Source: Myxococcales bacterium
GTDB lineage: Bacteria; Myxococcota_A; UBA9160; JALSIO01
Assembly (NCBI GenBank): GCA_026989995.1
Contig: JALSIO010000596.1
Location: 1-13,656 of the forward strand
DNA: 13,656 nucleotides
Reading direction: 5' to 3'
The stretch's first letter is position 1. Each line of letters starts with the position of its first letter. The notes beneath the pieces were generated by a model. The model saw only the letters and a list, made by a program, of their open reading frames with translations, did not search any database and had not been told where the DNA came from. The position numbers and the translations under genes are program-made. Below, piece by piece: positions 1 to 7,675 of this stretch.

Positions 1-407
1 ACGTACTCGAAGGCGAAGCCGCGGTAGGGGGAATGGCTGGATCCGTCCGGCGAGAGGTACCGGGAGTTGCCGCCGGAGCTCCAGACCGTGTACCGCATGC
101 GGCGCCGGATGCCCTCGTTGTAGCGGTCCTGCACATCCCCTCGGACATCGACGAAGCGGCCGTCGCAGGCGGCACCCGGGTCGATGCTGTCCCGCCGGCT
201 CTCCCCCACCTCCCGGGCGCGCTCGAAGATCACGAGCGATCCGATGCCGGCTCGAAGGAGCCGGATCGCCGCACCGATCCCGGCCAGGCCGGCGCCGAGG
301 AGGGCGATGGGAAAGGCATCGGCACAACCCGCCCGAGAGGCGCGATGCGGCGAGGTGGAGGCGGCTCCGGTGGAGGCGGGGCGGGCAGGAGGAGGAGGGG
401 CTTTCAT
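1..407 (-). CDS. Baeyer-Villiger/flavin monooxygenase-like protein, apparently internally deleted, 3' end off the window
   Basis: The minus frame starting at ATG 407 stays open to the left edge (135 codons visible). After a Pro/Ala-rich stretch of about 30 residues comes a classic FAD-binding Rossmann start: GAGLAGIGAA at residues 38-47 and an acidic strand end at E62. The following EVGESRRD...PGAACD (residues 66-82) resembles the GGTWRDN..PGAACD segment of Baeyer-Villiger monooxygenases. Residues 86-135 (VDVRGDVQDRYNEGIRRRM, then TVWSSGGNSRYLSPDG and RGFAFEY) instead resemble the family's C-terminal region (VRPE.Q..FN..L..R...TVW..G..SWYLD..G). About 350 residues of a usual ~500-residue enzyme, including the NADPH-binding domain, therefore seem to be missing without a frameshift. 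As it stands it should not be a working monooxygenase. A pseudogene, a small orphan flavoprotein or an assembly collapse are all possible. There is no convincing ribosome binding site before ATG 407. The next gene is divergent. Confidence 0.6.
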   Translation of the reverse strand, partial: MKAPPPPARPASTGAASTSPHRASRAGCADAFPIALLGAGLAGIGAAIRLLRAGIGSLVIFERAREVGESRRDSIDPGAACDGRFVDVRGDVQDRYNEGIRRRMRYTVWSSGGNSRYLSPDGSSHSPYRGFAFEY

Positions 408-599
408 CGCCGTCGGAGTCTGCGGGTCTGCCTGCCTCCGTCAAGGGCAACGCCGGGGGGTGCGCCCTCCCGGAGGGCCCCCGAGGACCGGATCGGGGGA
501 GCCCGATCGCGGGCTTCGTGGTAGAAACGATCCGTGTGCAGCCGTGGGCCGGGCCCCGGGGGCCGGCTCGGGACGCGGCGGCGCTGCCGATGGAGATCG
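408..599. other. Divergent intergenic region with a small perfect hairpin
   Basis: This 192-base spacer separates the divergent flavoprotein remnant and the exported propeller protein. It contains a perfect 7-bp inverted repeat, gatcggg (491-497) and cccgatc (502-508), with a 4-base loop. Just before it lies an imperfect ccctcc/ggaggg palindrome around 465-477. A TAGAAA (522-527) could be a -10 for the rightward gene, but I see no matching -35. A GGAG at 592-595 serves as ribosome binding site of the rightward gene. Confidence 0.35.
417..444 (-). promoter_or_regulatory. Possible sigma70-type promoter for the flavoprotein remnant
   Basis: Read on the minus strand, TTGACG (444-439) is a five-of-six match to the -35 consensus. 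It is followed after 16 bases by CAGACT (422-417), which keeps only the A, A and T of the -10 box. Transcription would start near 410, leaving almost no leader before ATG 407. That would fit the lack of a ribosome binding site there. The -10 element is weak, so this is tentative. Confidence 0.25.
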
Positions 600-3500
600 A
601 TGCCCATGTGCCGCCGAAGCAGAACCTCCGCCAACCCCGCAATCGGGCTTGCCCTCGCAGGTCTGCTCCTCGCCGCGCAGGCCCTCGCAGCTCCCCGGCT
701 GCTCTACAACACCGAGGGAAACCGGTTGCGCCGCATCGACCTCGACACGGTCGGCACCGGCCCCCTCCGCGAGGATGTGCTCGTGGAGCGGGCCAGCGTG
801 GGCGAATCCGGCGGTGCCTCGCCGGCCGGGAGCTTTCGCGACGTCAACGGAATGATCTGCCTCTTCCCGGACGGCACGGGGCGCTTCGTCCTCGGTGAGG
901 ACACCGGGCAGCCGAACCCCCCGCCCGGCTTCGGTGTCTTCGAGAAGGACGGCAGGCAGGTGGGCAAGCTGACACCCACCTACAACACCGTGAGCTCCAA
1001 CCCGGAGCCCTTCGGCTGTGCCTTCGACCCGAGCGGCCGGCTCTTCACCACCGACGTGGGGGACCAGGGATTCGTTCCCCCCACCGGCCAGCTGATCGTC
1101 TGGTTTCCTCCCTTCGACGTCTTTCCCGGCCCGCCGGGGGCCTACCCGGACACCGACGCCACGAGCACCAACTACTGCAAGCTCGCGACCGACATCGGCA
1201 CCGCCGGAGGCGTCGCCGTCGACCACCTCGGTCGGGTCTACGTGGCCTCGGCCAGTGGCCTCGCCATCCACCGCTTTCTCCCGCCCTTTCCCACCCGCTC
1301 CGACGCCGCCGGCGGCTGCGGGGCCTCGGACGCCACCGGCGCGCCGCTGGCCACCACCGTGAACCGCGAGGTCTTCGCCACCGGTTTCGTCTTCAGCGGC
1401 CTCGCGCTCTCGCCCGCCGGAACCCTCTACGCCTCGAGCGTGCTGAGCGGCGAGATCCTCGAGTACGACCTCGACGGAAACCTGCTTCGCGTGCTCCTCG
1501 ACCCGCCCGAGGCCCTCCCGCCGATCTCGACGGGCAACCCCCAGAGCCTCGCCGTGGGCCCCGACGGTTCCATCTACTACGCCGACCTCGATCTCGTGGG
1601 GACCTTTCCGAACCTCGGCCCCGGGCCGAACGGCAAGGTGCGCCGGATCCGCTTCGACGCCGGCGGCGATCCGCTTCCGCCGGAGATCGTACGGGAGGGC
1701 CTCGCCTTCCCCGACGGCGTCGCGGTGCTTCCCGGAGATCTCGAGCCGCTCGAGTGGCGCACCTACTTCGGCGGCCCGGAGCGGCAGGGCTTCCAGCCCG
1801 CCGAGCTCGAGATCGGGGCGTGGAACGCATCCGACCTGGAGCTCAAGTGGCAGGCGCCCACCGGGGCCATCATCACCGGCTCGGCCGCGGTGGCGCGCGT
1901 GCCGCTTCCGGGAGAGGGCGTGGTGCCGGTGGTGTACTTCCTCTCCTGGGATGGGGGCGTCTACGCCGTGCGCCTCGGCGACGGAAGCCTTGTCTGGCGC
2001 TTCCAGACGGAGGTCCAGCCCGGAAAGAGCTTCCCCCACGCCGCCTCCCCGCACGTGGAGGCGGTGGACGGCCGCGAGACCGTCTTCATCGGGTCGGGGG
2101 AGACCTTCTACGCCCTCGACGCCGTCACCGGCGAGCCGCGATGGCGCTTCGACGCCGGGACCGGTTGCGCGGATCCGCCGGGCGACTGCGCCGCGGGGCT
2201 CGAACGGAACCAGATCGAGTCCTCGGCCACGCTCGTGGAGGGGCTCGTCGTCTTCGGGATGGACGTGGACGACCGGGCAGGGCAGAAGGGCGGCCTCTTC
2301 GCCCTCGACGCCCGGGGTGGCCACCTGGTGTGGTACTTCGACGTGACCACCGGCAGCACCTGCCGCCCCTTCGAAACGGACCGGATCCGCCGCTACGACG
2401 GCTATCACAGCGAGGCGGAGCTCGGGCTCCCTCCTGGCTTCACCGCGACCCGGCCCGGCTGCGACCACGACCGCACCGGAAACGGCTGTGGGAACGTCTG
2501 GTCCACTCCGGCGCCGGACTTCGAGCGCCGGGTCCTCTTCGTGGCGTCGAGCAACTGCGACACCGACTCCGATCCGTCGACGCCCGAGCCTCCGCCGCCC
2601 ATGCCGCCCTTCGACGAGGCGATCTTCGCCCTCGGCTTCGACGGCACTCCCGTGTGGCGATGGCGCCCCCGGGAAGTGGACAACGACGACCTCGCCTTCG
2701 GCGCGGCGCCGAATCTCTTTCGGGTGCGCATCGGCGGCGTGCTCCGCGACGTGGTCGGGATCGGGAACAAGGATGGGACCTACACCCTTCTCGACCGGGA
2801 TGGCGTAAACGCGCTCTCGGGTGTCGCCTGGGACGATCCGGATCCCTCGGGCCTGCCCTACTGGCGCACCCAGGTGGTGCCAGGCGGAGCGGCCGGTGGT
2901 GTGATCGCCACCGCGGCCGTGGACGAGGCGGCAGGGCGCATCTACTTCTCGACGGCCCCCGGCTCCTTCTCCTCGGTGCTCGATCCCCAGCGCCCGACCA
3001 TGCACGCCCTCGACGCGCGGACGGGAGCGGTCCTGTGGCAAAACACGGGGGAGCCACAGGCCGACGCGAGCTTCTCGCCCACGAGCGCGATTCCCGGAGT
3101 GGCCTTCACCGGGAGCGTGCTCGGCGGCTTCCTGCGCGGCTACCACAGCGCGACGGGCGACCGCCTCGTGCGGGTTCCCGCCGGTTCGGCCGTGGCCTCA
3201 CCGGCGGTGGTCGTGGACGGGCTGGTCCTCGTGGGCTCGGGCATCGGCCGGCGCACGGGCAACCCGGCGGACCCGAGCGAGCAGACCTCCCGGATTCCGG
3301 AGCCCCTCCGCGCCTTCTGTGCACGTGGAAGCCGCGCCTGCGCTGCGGGAACGGGGCTGCCCGGCTCCTCCGTCGCGGCACGGGAGCGGCCCGGCGACCC
3401 GGGCAGCCGCCGCATCACGCTCGGTGCCCGGGCCTCTGCGCTTCCGGTGCCGGCTCCCGGCTCGGCGGGGGATCCGAGCCTCCACGGCGCCGAGCTCCGT

Positions 3501-3854
3501 CTCGGCAATCCGTCCACCGGCGAGCAGGTCGTGCTCGCGCTTCCCGCGGCCGGTTGGCGCGGGCTCGGGAACCCGGCGGGGAGCCGCGGCTGGCGGTATC
3601 TGGATCGCGACGGGAGCTTCGGACCCTGCACCCACGTGACGCTGATCGAGAACCGCTCGCTCCGGATCCGCTGCTCCGGCGCGGCGCTCGCGCCGAGCCT
3701 CGACGAGTCGGCCCAGGGGATGCTCTCCGCCGAGCTCGACTTCGGCGCCCTCGGGCCCCTCTGCGTGACCTTCGGAGGGGAGGTGCTCCGGGATCGCCCC
3801 GGGCTGTTCCGGGCCCGCCGGGCCCCGGCCCCCGCGCTCTGCCCGGCGCTCTAG
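600..3854 (+). CDS. Exported double beta-propeller protein: NHL/SMP-30-like plus PQQ (quinoprotein)-like propeller with C-terminal module
   Basis: The 1084-residue product begins with basic residues and a hydrophobic core ending AQALA-AP, a Sec signal peptide cleaved near residue 30. Residues ~32-380 carry NHL/SMP-30-type repeats (DPSGRLFTTD, DHLGRVYVAS, SPAGTLYAS, GPDGSIYYADL). Residues ~386-890 resemble PQQ-repeat proteins such as polyvinyl-alcohol dehydrogenases: WRTYFGGPERQGF, DGGVYAVRLGDGSLVWRF, FYALDAVTGEPRWRF, GNVWSTPAPD, HALDARTGAVLWQ. There is no CxxCH haem site, so any electron acceptor would be separate; dehydrogenase activity is unproven. Residues ~939-1084 form a compact module (ELRLGNP, GSRGWRYLDRDGSFGPC, LDESAQGML, CVTFGGEVLRDRPGLF, APAPALCPAL) that I recall at the ends of secreted Binatota/Myxococcota proteins. 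ATG 600 was chosen for the GGAG 4 bases upstream; ATG 606 is equally possible. It probably acts in the periplasm or outside the cell. Confidence 0.8.
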   Translation: MPMCRRSRTSANPAIGLALAGLLLAAQALAAPRLLYNTEGNRLRRIDLDTVGTGPLREDVLVERASVGESGGASPAGSFRDVNGMICLFPDGTGRFVLGEDTGQPNPPPGFGVFEKDGRQVGKLTPTYNTVSSNPEPFGCAFDPSGRLFTTDVGDQGFVPPTGQLIVWFPPFDVFPGPPGAYPDTDATSTNYCKLATDIGTAGGVAVDHLGRVYVASASGLAIHRFLPPFPTRSDAAGGCGASDATGAPLATTVNREVFATGFVFSGLALSPAGTLYASSVLSGEILEYDLDGNLLRVLLDPPEALPPISTGNPQSLAVGPDGSIYYADLDLVGTFPNLGPGPNGKVRRIRFDAGGDPLPPEIVREGLAFPDGVAVLPGDLEPLEWRTYFGGPERQGFQPAELEIGAWNASDLELKWQAPTGAIITGSAAVARVPLPGEGVVPVVYFLSWDGGVYAVRLGDGSLVWRFQTEVQPGKSFPHAASPHVEAVDGRETVFIGSGETFYALDAVTGEPRWRFDAGTGCADPPGDCAAGLERNQIESSATLVEGLVVFGMDVDDRAGQKGGLFALDARGGHLVWYFDVTTGSTCRPFETDRIRRYDGYHSEAELGLPPGFTATRPGCDHDRTGNGCGNVWSTPAPDFERRVLFVASSNCDTDSDPSTPEPPPPMPPFDEAIFALGFDGTPVWRWRPREVDNDDLAFGAAPNLFRVRIGGVLRDVVGIGNKDGTYTLLDRDGVNALSGVAWDDPDPSGLPYWRTQVVPGGAAGGVIATAAVDEAAGRIYFSTAPGSFSSVLDPQRPTMHALDARTGAVLWQNTGEPQADASFSPTSAIPGVAFTGSVLGGFLRGYHSATGDRLVRVPAGSAVASPAVVVDGLVLVGSGIGRRTGNPADPSEQTSRIPEPLRAFCARGSRACAAGTGLPGSSVAARERPGDPGSRRITLGARASALPVPAPGSAGDPSLHGAELRLGNPSTGEQVVLALPAAGWRGLGNPAGSRGWRYLDRDGSFGPCTHVTLIENRSLRIRCSGAALAPSLDESAQGMLSAELDFGALGPLCVTFGGEVLRDRPGLFRARRAPAPALCPAL

Positions 3855-3867
3855 GTTGGCCTCCCCG

Positions 3868-3897
3868 GGCGGCGGCAATGGGACCGCGGCCGCCGCC
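3868..3897. terminator. Hairpin between convergent genes, possible bidirectional terminator
   Basis: ggcggcggc (3868-3876) and gccgccgcc (3889-3897) form a perfect 9-bp GC stem with a 12-base loop. It lies 14 bases after the stop of the propeller gene and 6 bases beyond the stop of the histidine kinase gene, filling most of the 48-base convergent gap. No T tract follows on either strand, so it is not a textbook intrinsic terminator. It may act as a 3'-end stabiliser or in a GC-rich type of termination. Confidence 0.45.
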
Positions 3898-3902
3898 GGC
3901 GC

Positions 3903-6041
3903 TCAGATGCCCTCGCCGGCCGCCGCGGTGGCGAGGATCTCCCGGACCGCACGGCCGAGCTCCTCCATCGTGAAGGGCTTGGCCAGGAAGGCGGCCCGGG
4001 CGCCGAGAGCCGGTGCCTCGCCGAGAACCTCGTGCGCGTACCCCGACACGAAGAGGATCGGCGTCGGCCCGAAGCGCGCCCGGTAGCGGTCCGCGAAGCT
4101 CTTGCCCCCGAGCTCGGGCATGACGACATCCGTGATCACGAGGTCGAAGCGCCCGCCGCAGGCCTCCGCGAGATCGAGGGCCTCGCGTCCATTTCCGGCG
4201 CAGTGCACGCGGTACCCGGCGCGCAGGAGCGCCCGCTCGACCAGCTTCCGGAGCGGGGCGTCGTCGTCGACCACCAGGATGGTCTCCGACGAGCCCCCGC
4301 GAGCGGCGCGGGCTTCCGTCGGCGTGTCGCGCCGGGCCTCGGGCGGGTCCACCTCCGGGAGGTAGATCGAGAAGACCGAGCCGAGGTCCGGCGCGGTTTC
4401 CACCGCGATGGCCCCGCCGCTCTGCTGCACGATTCCGTACACGGAGGCGAGGCCGAGCCCCGTCCCCTTTCCCTTGGGCTTCGTGGTGAAGAAGGGCTCG
4501 AAGATCTGGCCGCGCACCGACTCGTCCATTCCGCAGCCATCGTCGGCCACGCTCAGCACGGCATACGCGCCCGGGGGCAGGTGCACCTCGCCCACGGTCC
4601 GACCCACCCGGAACGCCTCGCGGGTGACGCGCACCTCGATGTGCCCCTCGTCCCCCACCGCATCCCGGGCATTGAGCACCAGGTTGATCAGGATCTGCTC
4701 GATCTGCCCGGGATCGGCGAGGGCCCAGGCGGGCTCCTCCGAGCGGACGAGGCGGAAGTGGTGCTGGGATCCCACCAGGCGCTGGAGCATGCCGGAGAGC
4801 TGGTCGGCGGTCTCTCCCAGCTCCACCGGGCGGGGCTGCAGGATCTGCCGACGGCCGAAGGCCAGAAGCTGACGAACCAGCGTCGCCGCGCGCTCCTGCG
4901 CCCGGATGATGGCTCCGAGGCAGTCGGCATCGTCCGGATCCGAGGTCCTCTCCTGGAGGAGCGCCGCGTTGCCGCCGATTACCGTGAGCAGGTTGTTGAA
5001 GTCGTGGGCAACCCCACCGGCGAGCTGCCCGAGCGCCTCCATCTTCTGGGCCTCCTGGAGCTGTCGCTCCAGCCGGCGTCGCTCGATCTCGGCCTGCCTG
5101 GACTCGGTCACGTCGGCCACGATGGCCGTGATGCCGGCCGCGCCGGAGGGAGACGCAATGGGTGCGAGGCGGACCTCGAACCAGCGGCCTGCGCTGTGCA
5201 GGTCGCAGGCGGCCGAGTCCGCCCCCCGGGCTGCGCCCTCGAGCGCCGCCTCGAGCGGGCGGGTGTCGGCCTCGAGAAAGAGGTCGAAGAGGGTTTCGCG
5301 GCTGGCCGAGCCGGACGCGTCGAGGATGCGCCCCTCGGCGTCGAGGCTGAGGATGCGGCCCGGCGCGTTCTCCACCACCGATCGCCAGCGGGCCTCGGAG
5401 GCCTGAAGCGCCTCGGCCCGATCGAGGAGCGCCTGCCGGCTGCGCCTCAGGTCCTCGAAACTCTCGCCCAGGCTCCGCACGATCAGCGCCACGATGCTGG
5501 CCGTGGTGAAGAGCATCACGGAGACGGTTCCGGCGTCGAAGAGGTCGGTGGAGTGCCGGGTCGCGTCGCCGAAATAGCCGTGGATCTCGAGCACCACGAG
5601 CCCCGTGACGGAGGCCGAAGCCAGCGCCGCGGTGACGAAGGCTGCCGCCGGCCCGAGAAGGGCCCCGGCGTAGACCACCGCGACCGGGTAGAAGTACAGC
5701 GAGACGTCGTGGACGCCCTGTCCCTGGGTTGCGAGCCCCGTGACCACGCCGGCGATGGTCCCCACCAGGGCGAGCCGCGCAGCGCGGTCGCGGCCGGTAC
5801 GTGCGAGAAGCCAGTTGGCCGCCGCCCCGAGCAGCACACCGACCCCCGCCGTGGCCACCGCAGGGCGCCCGGTTCCGGCGGCATTCACGAACACATAGAC
5901 CGCGGCGAGGGCCGCGATGATGCGAAGCACCTGCTCGATCCGGTGCGCCTGGCCGGAGTCGAGGGGGATCGCGGGGCATCGCTCCCGGCGGGCCGCGGCG
6001 CTGGCGGGCTCTCGCGCCCCGAACGTCTGTCCAGGCCCCAT
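3903..6041 (-). CDS. Membrane-bound hybrid sensor histidine kinase (PAS-HisKA-HATPase-receiver)
   Basis: The 712-residue protein has an N-terminal membrane region with about six hydrophobic segments (roughly 38-56, 62-80, 88-105, 112-130, 133-152, 170-189), a short coiled linker and a PAS-like domain (~215-316). The dimerisation helix carries [11 protein letters not shown] with the autophosphorylated histidine at 346. The ATPase domain has an N box ([11 protein letters not shown], 452-462), a G1 box (DDGCGMD, 500-506), an F box (FEPFFTTK, 514-521) and a G2 box ([13 protein letters not shown], 524-536). The fused CheY-like receiver (~586-705) has the acidic triad D592-594, acceptor D638 in [12 protein letters not shown]666 and K688, so both phosphorelay domains look intact. 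The signal is unknown; the membrane part is not a family I can name. No separate response regulator or output gene is adjacent, so the receiver probably passes phosphate on or feeds back. The start at ATG 6041 has a weak ribosome binding site, and the first ~35 residues may be non-conserved. Confidence 0.9.
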   Translation of the reverse strand: MGPGQTFGAREPASAAARRERCPAIPLDSGQAHRIEQVLRIIAALAAVYVFVNAAGTGRPAVATAGVGVLLGAAANWLLARTGRDRAARLALVGTIAGVVTGLATQGQGVHDVSLYFYPVAVVYAGALLGPAAAFVTAALASASVTGLVVLEIHGYFGDATRHSTDLFDAGTVSVMLFTTASIVALIVRSLGESFEDLRRSRQALLDRAEALQASEARWRSVVENAPGRILSLDAEGRILDASGSASRETLFDLFLEADTRPLEAALEGAARGADSAACDLHSAGRWFEVRLAPIASPSGAAGITAIVADVTESRQAEIERRRLERQLQEAQKMEALGQLAGGVAHDFNNLLTVIGGNAALLQERTSDPDDADCLGAIIRAQERAATLVRQLLAFGRRQILQPRPVELGETADQLSGMLQRLVGSQHHFRLVRSEEPAWALADPGQIEQILINLVLNARDAVGDEGHIEVRVTREAFRVGRTVGEVHLPPGAYAVLSVADDGCGMDESVRGQIFEPFFTTKPKGKGTGLGLASVYGIVQQSGGAIAVETAPDLGSVFSIYLPEVDPPEARRDTPTEARAARGGSSETILVVDDDAPLRKLVERALLRAGYRVHCAGNGREALDLAEACGGRFDLVITDVVMPELGGKSFADRYRARFGPTPILFVSGYAHEVLGEAPALGARAAFLAKPFTMEELGRAVREILATAAAGEGI

Positions 6042-6052
6042 CGCCCCGGGGA

Positions 6053-6064
6053 TCGACGCGTCGA
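6053..6064. promoter_or_regulatory. 12-bp perfect palindrome just upstream of the histidine kinase
   Basis: tcgacgcgtcga is a perfect 12-base palindrome whose near edge is 11 bases upstream of the kinase ATG at 6041. It could be an operator or a leader hairpin. In DNA this GC-rich a few 12-base palindromes are expected by chance in 13 kb, so only its position is suggestive. Confidence 0.2.
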
Positions 6065-6092
6065 GGGGGGGCCTTGAGACGGCACCGCTTCG

Positions 6093-6127
6093 GGGCCGGG
6101 CTCCGGCGGGCGTCCCGATCCCGGCCC
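6093..6127 (-). terminator. Possible terminator hairpin downstream of mltG
   Basis: gggccggg (6093-6100) and cccggccc (6120-6127) are an 8-bp inverted repeat. Inside the 19-base loop is a second small stem, cggg (6107-6110) with cccg (6114-6117). It lies about 65 bases past the mltG stop and before the kinase start, in a 149-base gap between two minus-strand genes. There is no T tract. A G run of seven (6065-6071) follows on the plus strand. Confidence 0.3.
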
Positions 6128-6190
6128 GACCTCCGCCCGGAAACGCCGGAGCACCCGCCCGGGGGAAGGCCCGGCAGGGGGCTGCGGGGT

Positions 6191-7204
6191 TCAGCGGGCC
6201 GATCGCCGGCGCTGGAAGCGGTCCACGGCCCGGCTGTGCTCGGCGAAGCTCCGCGAGAAGACGTGGGTCCCGTCGTTCCGCGACACGAAGAAGAGGTAGT
6301 CGTGCTCCTCCGGCTCGACCACGGCGCGCAGGGCCTCCCGACCGGGATTGCAGATGGGCCCGGGCGGGAGGCCCTCGATGCGGTACGTGTTGTACGGATT
6401 GGTCGCGTCTTCGAGGTGCGCCCGGCGGAGGTTGCCGTCGAAGTCGGCGATCCCGTAGATCGTGGTGGGGTCCGACTCGAGGCGCATCCCCCGGGCGAGC
6501 CGATTCAGGAAGACCCCTGCGATGCGCGGGCGCTCCTCCGGGGCACCCGTCTCCTTCTCCACGATCGAGGCGAGGGTCACGACCTCGCGCATGTCGAGGC
6601 CGCGGCGGGCGGCGAGGGGCTCGATCCCGGCCCAGACCGCCCGGAAGCGTTCCACCATGGAGCGCGCGATCCGCTCGGGGGAGGTGTCGCGGGGCCAGCG
6701 GTAGGTGTCCGGGAAGAGGTAGCCCTCGAGCCCCGGGCCGGGGAGGCCGAGCTCCCGGGCCAGCTCGTCGCTCCGGGCGACCTCGAGGAATCGACGGCCG
6801 TCGAAGACGCCGGTCGCCTCGAGGCGCTCGGCGATCTGCGCGGCCGTGAAGCCCTCCGGGACCACCACCTCGAAGGTGCGGACACGGCCCTCGACGAGCA
6901 GCGCCAGGATCTCCGCCGCGGAGCGGGCCGGTGAGAGCTCGTATTCACCCGCCTGGATCCGTCCGGCCAGCCCGTGCCAGCGGGCCAGCCAGGCGAAGAG
7001 GCGGCCGTCGCGAACGAGCCCGGCGGCCTCGAGGTCCCGCCCGATCCGGCGGACCGGGGCGCCCCGGGGGACCATGAACACCACCGGCTCGCCGGCGGGA
7101 TCGACGGGCTCGAGCCGTGCCCGGCCCTCCCGGTAGGCCAGGATCCCGGCGCCCGCGGCCCCGGCGATCGCGAGCGCGGTGGCGAGCGCGACGGCCCGCC
7201 TCAC
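6191..7204 (-). CDS. mltG: Endolytic murein transglycosylase MltG
   Basis: The 337-residue inner-membrane lytic transglycosylase cuts nascent peptidoglycan strands and so helps set glycan length. An N-terminal basic/hydrophobic segment (residues 1-23) is the single membrane anchor. It is followed by a LysM-like region around residues 40-110 (VVFMVPRGAPVRRIGRDLEA, IQAGEYELSP) and the YceG/MltG catalytic domain. Signatures are EGYLFPDTYRW (160-170), TLASIVEKETG (210-220, holding the catalytic glutamate), VFLNRLARGMRLESDPTTIYG (231-251) and NPYNTYRIEGLPPGPICNPG (269-288). The length is normal. The start is GTG 7204, with GGAG at 7213-7216 giving an 8-base spacing. It overlaps the ruvX stop in a GTGA, so the two genes are translationally coupled. 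Confidence 0.96.
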   Translation of the reverse strand: MRRAVALATALAIAGAAGAGILAYREGRARLEPVDPAGEPVVFMVPRGAPVRRIGRDLEAAGLVRDGRLFAWLARWHGLAGRIQAGEYELSPARSAAEILALLVEGRVRTFEVVVPEGFTAAQIAERLEATGVFDGRRFLEVARSDELARELGLPGPGLEGYLFPDTYRWPRDTSPERIARSMVERFRAVWAGIEPLAARRGLDMREVVTLASIVEKETGAPEERPRIAGVFLNRLARGMRLESDPTTIYGIADFDGNLRRAHLEDATNPYNTYRIEGLPPGPICNPGREALRAVVEPEEHDYLFFVSRNDGTHVFSRSFAEHSRAVDRFQRRRSAR

Positions 7205-7626
7205 CGGTCGCGCTCCGGGCCGCCGGCCTCGAGCCAGGTGCGCAGCAGGATCGCGGCGGCGGCGGCGTCGAGATCACCGCGTCGCCGGGAGGGGCGGACG
7301 CCGAGCTCGCGGAGTCCGGTCGCGGCCTGACGGGTGGTGAGGCGCTCGTCGAAGAGATCCACCGGGAGCCCCGTGAGGGCCCCGAGCTCGCGCGCGATGC
7401 GGCGCGCCTCCGCCGCTCCGCGTCCCTCGCGCCCGTCGAGGTGCAGGGGCAGCCCCACCAGGATCCGGTCCGCTCCGCGCTTCCGGGCCACCTCGGCGAC
7501 CGCCGCGAGGTCGTGCCGGCGACCCCGGCGCTCCACCACGCCGGCCGGGAAGGCGAAGGCACCGGCCTCGTCGGAAATGGCGAGGCCGATGCGGCGACTG
7601 CCGAGGTCGAGGGCGAGGACCCGCAT
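7201..7626 (-). CDS. ruvX: RuvX/YqgF nuclease (putative Holliday junction resolvase, 16S rRNA pre-processing)
   Basis: The 141-residue protein has the RNase H-like fold of the YqgF family. The first strand ALDLGSRRIGLAISD carries the metal-binding D7. RILVGLPLHLDGREG (54-68) is the family's VGLP....G segment. DERLTT (93-98) supplies the second acidic residue, and GDLDAAAAAILL (117-128) supplies the last aspartate (D118/D120). All catalytic acids look intact and the length is typical. YqgF in E. coli is needed for 16S rRNA 5'-end maturation, and a resolvase role has been proposed; the sequence does not tell which applies here. It follows the HEAT-repeat gene after 49 bases and overlaps mltG. 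The same ruvX-mltG neighbourhood occurs near alaS in Bacillus and others. Confidence 0.95.
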   Translation of the reverse strand: MRVLALDLGSRRIGLAISDEAGAFAFPAGVVERRGRRHDLAAVAEVARKRGADRILVGLPLHLDGREGRGAAEARRIARELGALTGLPVDLFDERLTTRQAATGLRELGVRPSRRRGDLDAAAAAILLRTWLEAGGPERDR

Positions 7627-7646
7627 GGCAGGCGTACCCTAGGGAA

Positions 7647-7664
7647 CGGACGGGCACCCGTCCG
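7647..7664. other. Intercistronic hairpin between the HEAT-repeat gene and ruvX
   Basis: cggacgg (7647-7653) pairs with ccgtccg (7658-7664) in a perfect 7-bp stem with a 4-base gcac loop. It sits in the 49-base gap between the HEAT-repeat stop and the ruvX start. An 8-base palindrome, ccctaggg (7637-7644), is adjacent and overlaps the probable ruvX ribosome binding site. The hairpin may attenuate, stabilise or process the transcript. No T run follows on the minus strand. Confidence 0.35.
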
Positions 7665-7675
7665 CCGCGGCACCG

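Noticed and set aside
353..400. G-rich stretch as a G-quadruplex
   Set aside because: Only three runs of three or more G are present within a short distance; the rest are GG doublets encoding a Pro/Ala-rich protein start.
534..599. GTG 534 as start of the propeller protein
   Set aside because: It would put 22 Arg/Gly-rich residues before the signal peptide, while ATG 600/606 has a GGAG at a usable distance and a normal signal peptide start.
441..3146. 901-codon open frame on the minus strand opposite the propeller gene
   Set aside because: It is rich in Gly, Arg, Val, Glu and His with no domain or hydrophobic pattern, as expected for the antisense frame of a GC-rich gene. The plus-strand product has a signal peptide and clear propeller repeats.
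1754..3973. 739-codon plus-strand frame overlapping the propeller gene
   Set aside because: Arg/Gly/Pro/Ala-rich frame-shifted shadow of the propeller gene.
4032..6077. 681-codon open frame on the plus strand opposite the histidine kinase
   Set aside because: Low-complexity shadow; the minus frame carries every histidine kinase motif.
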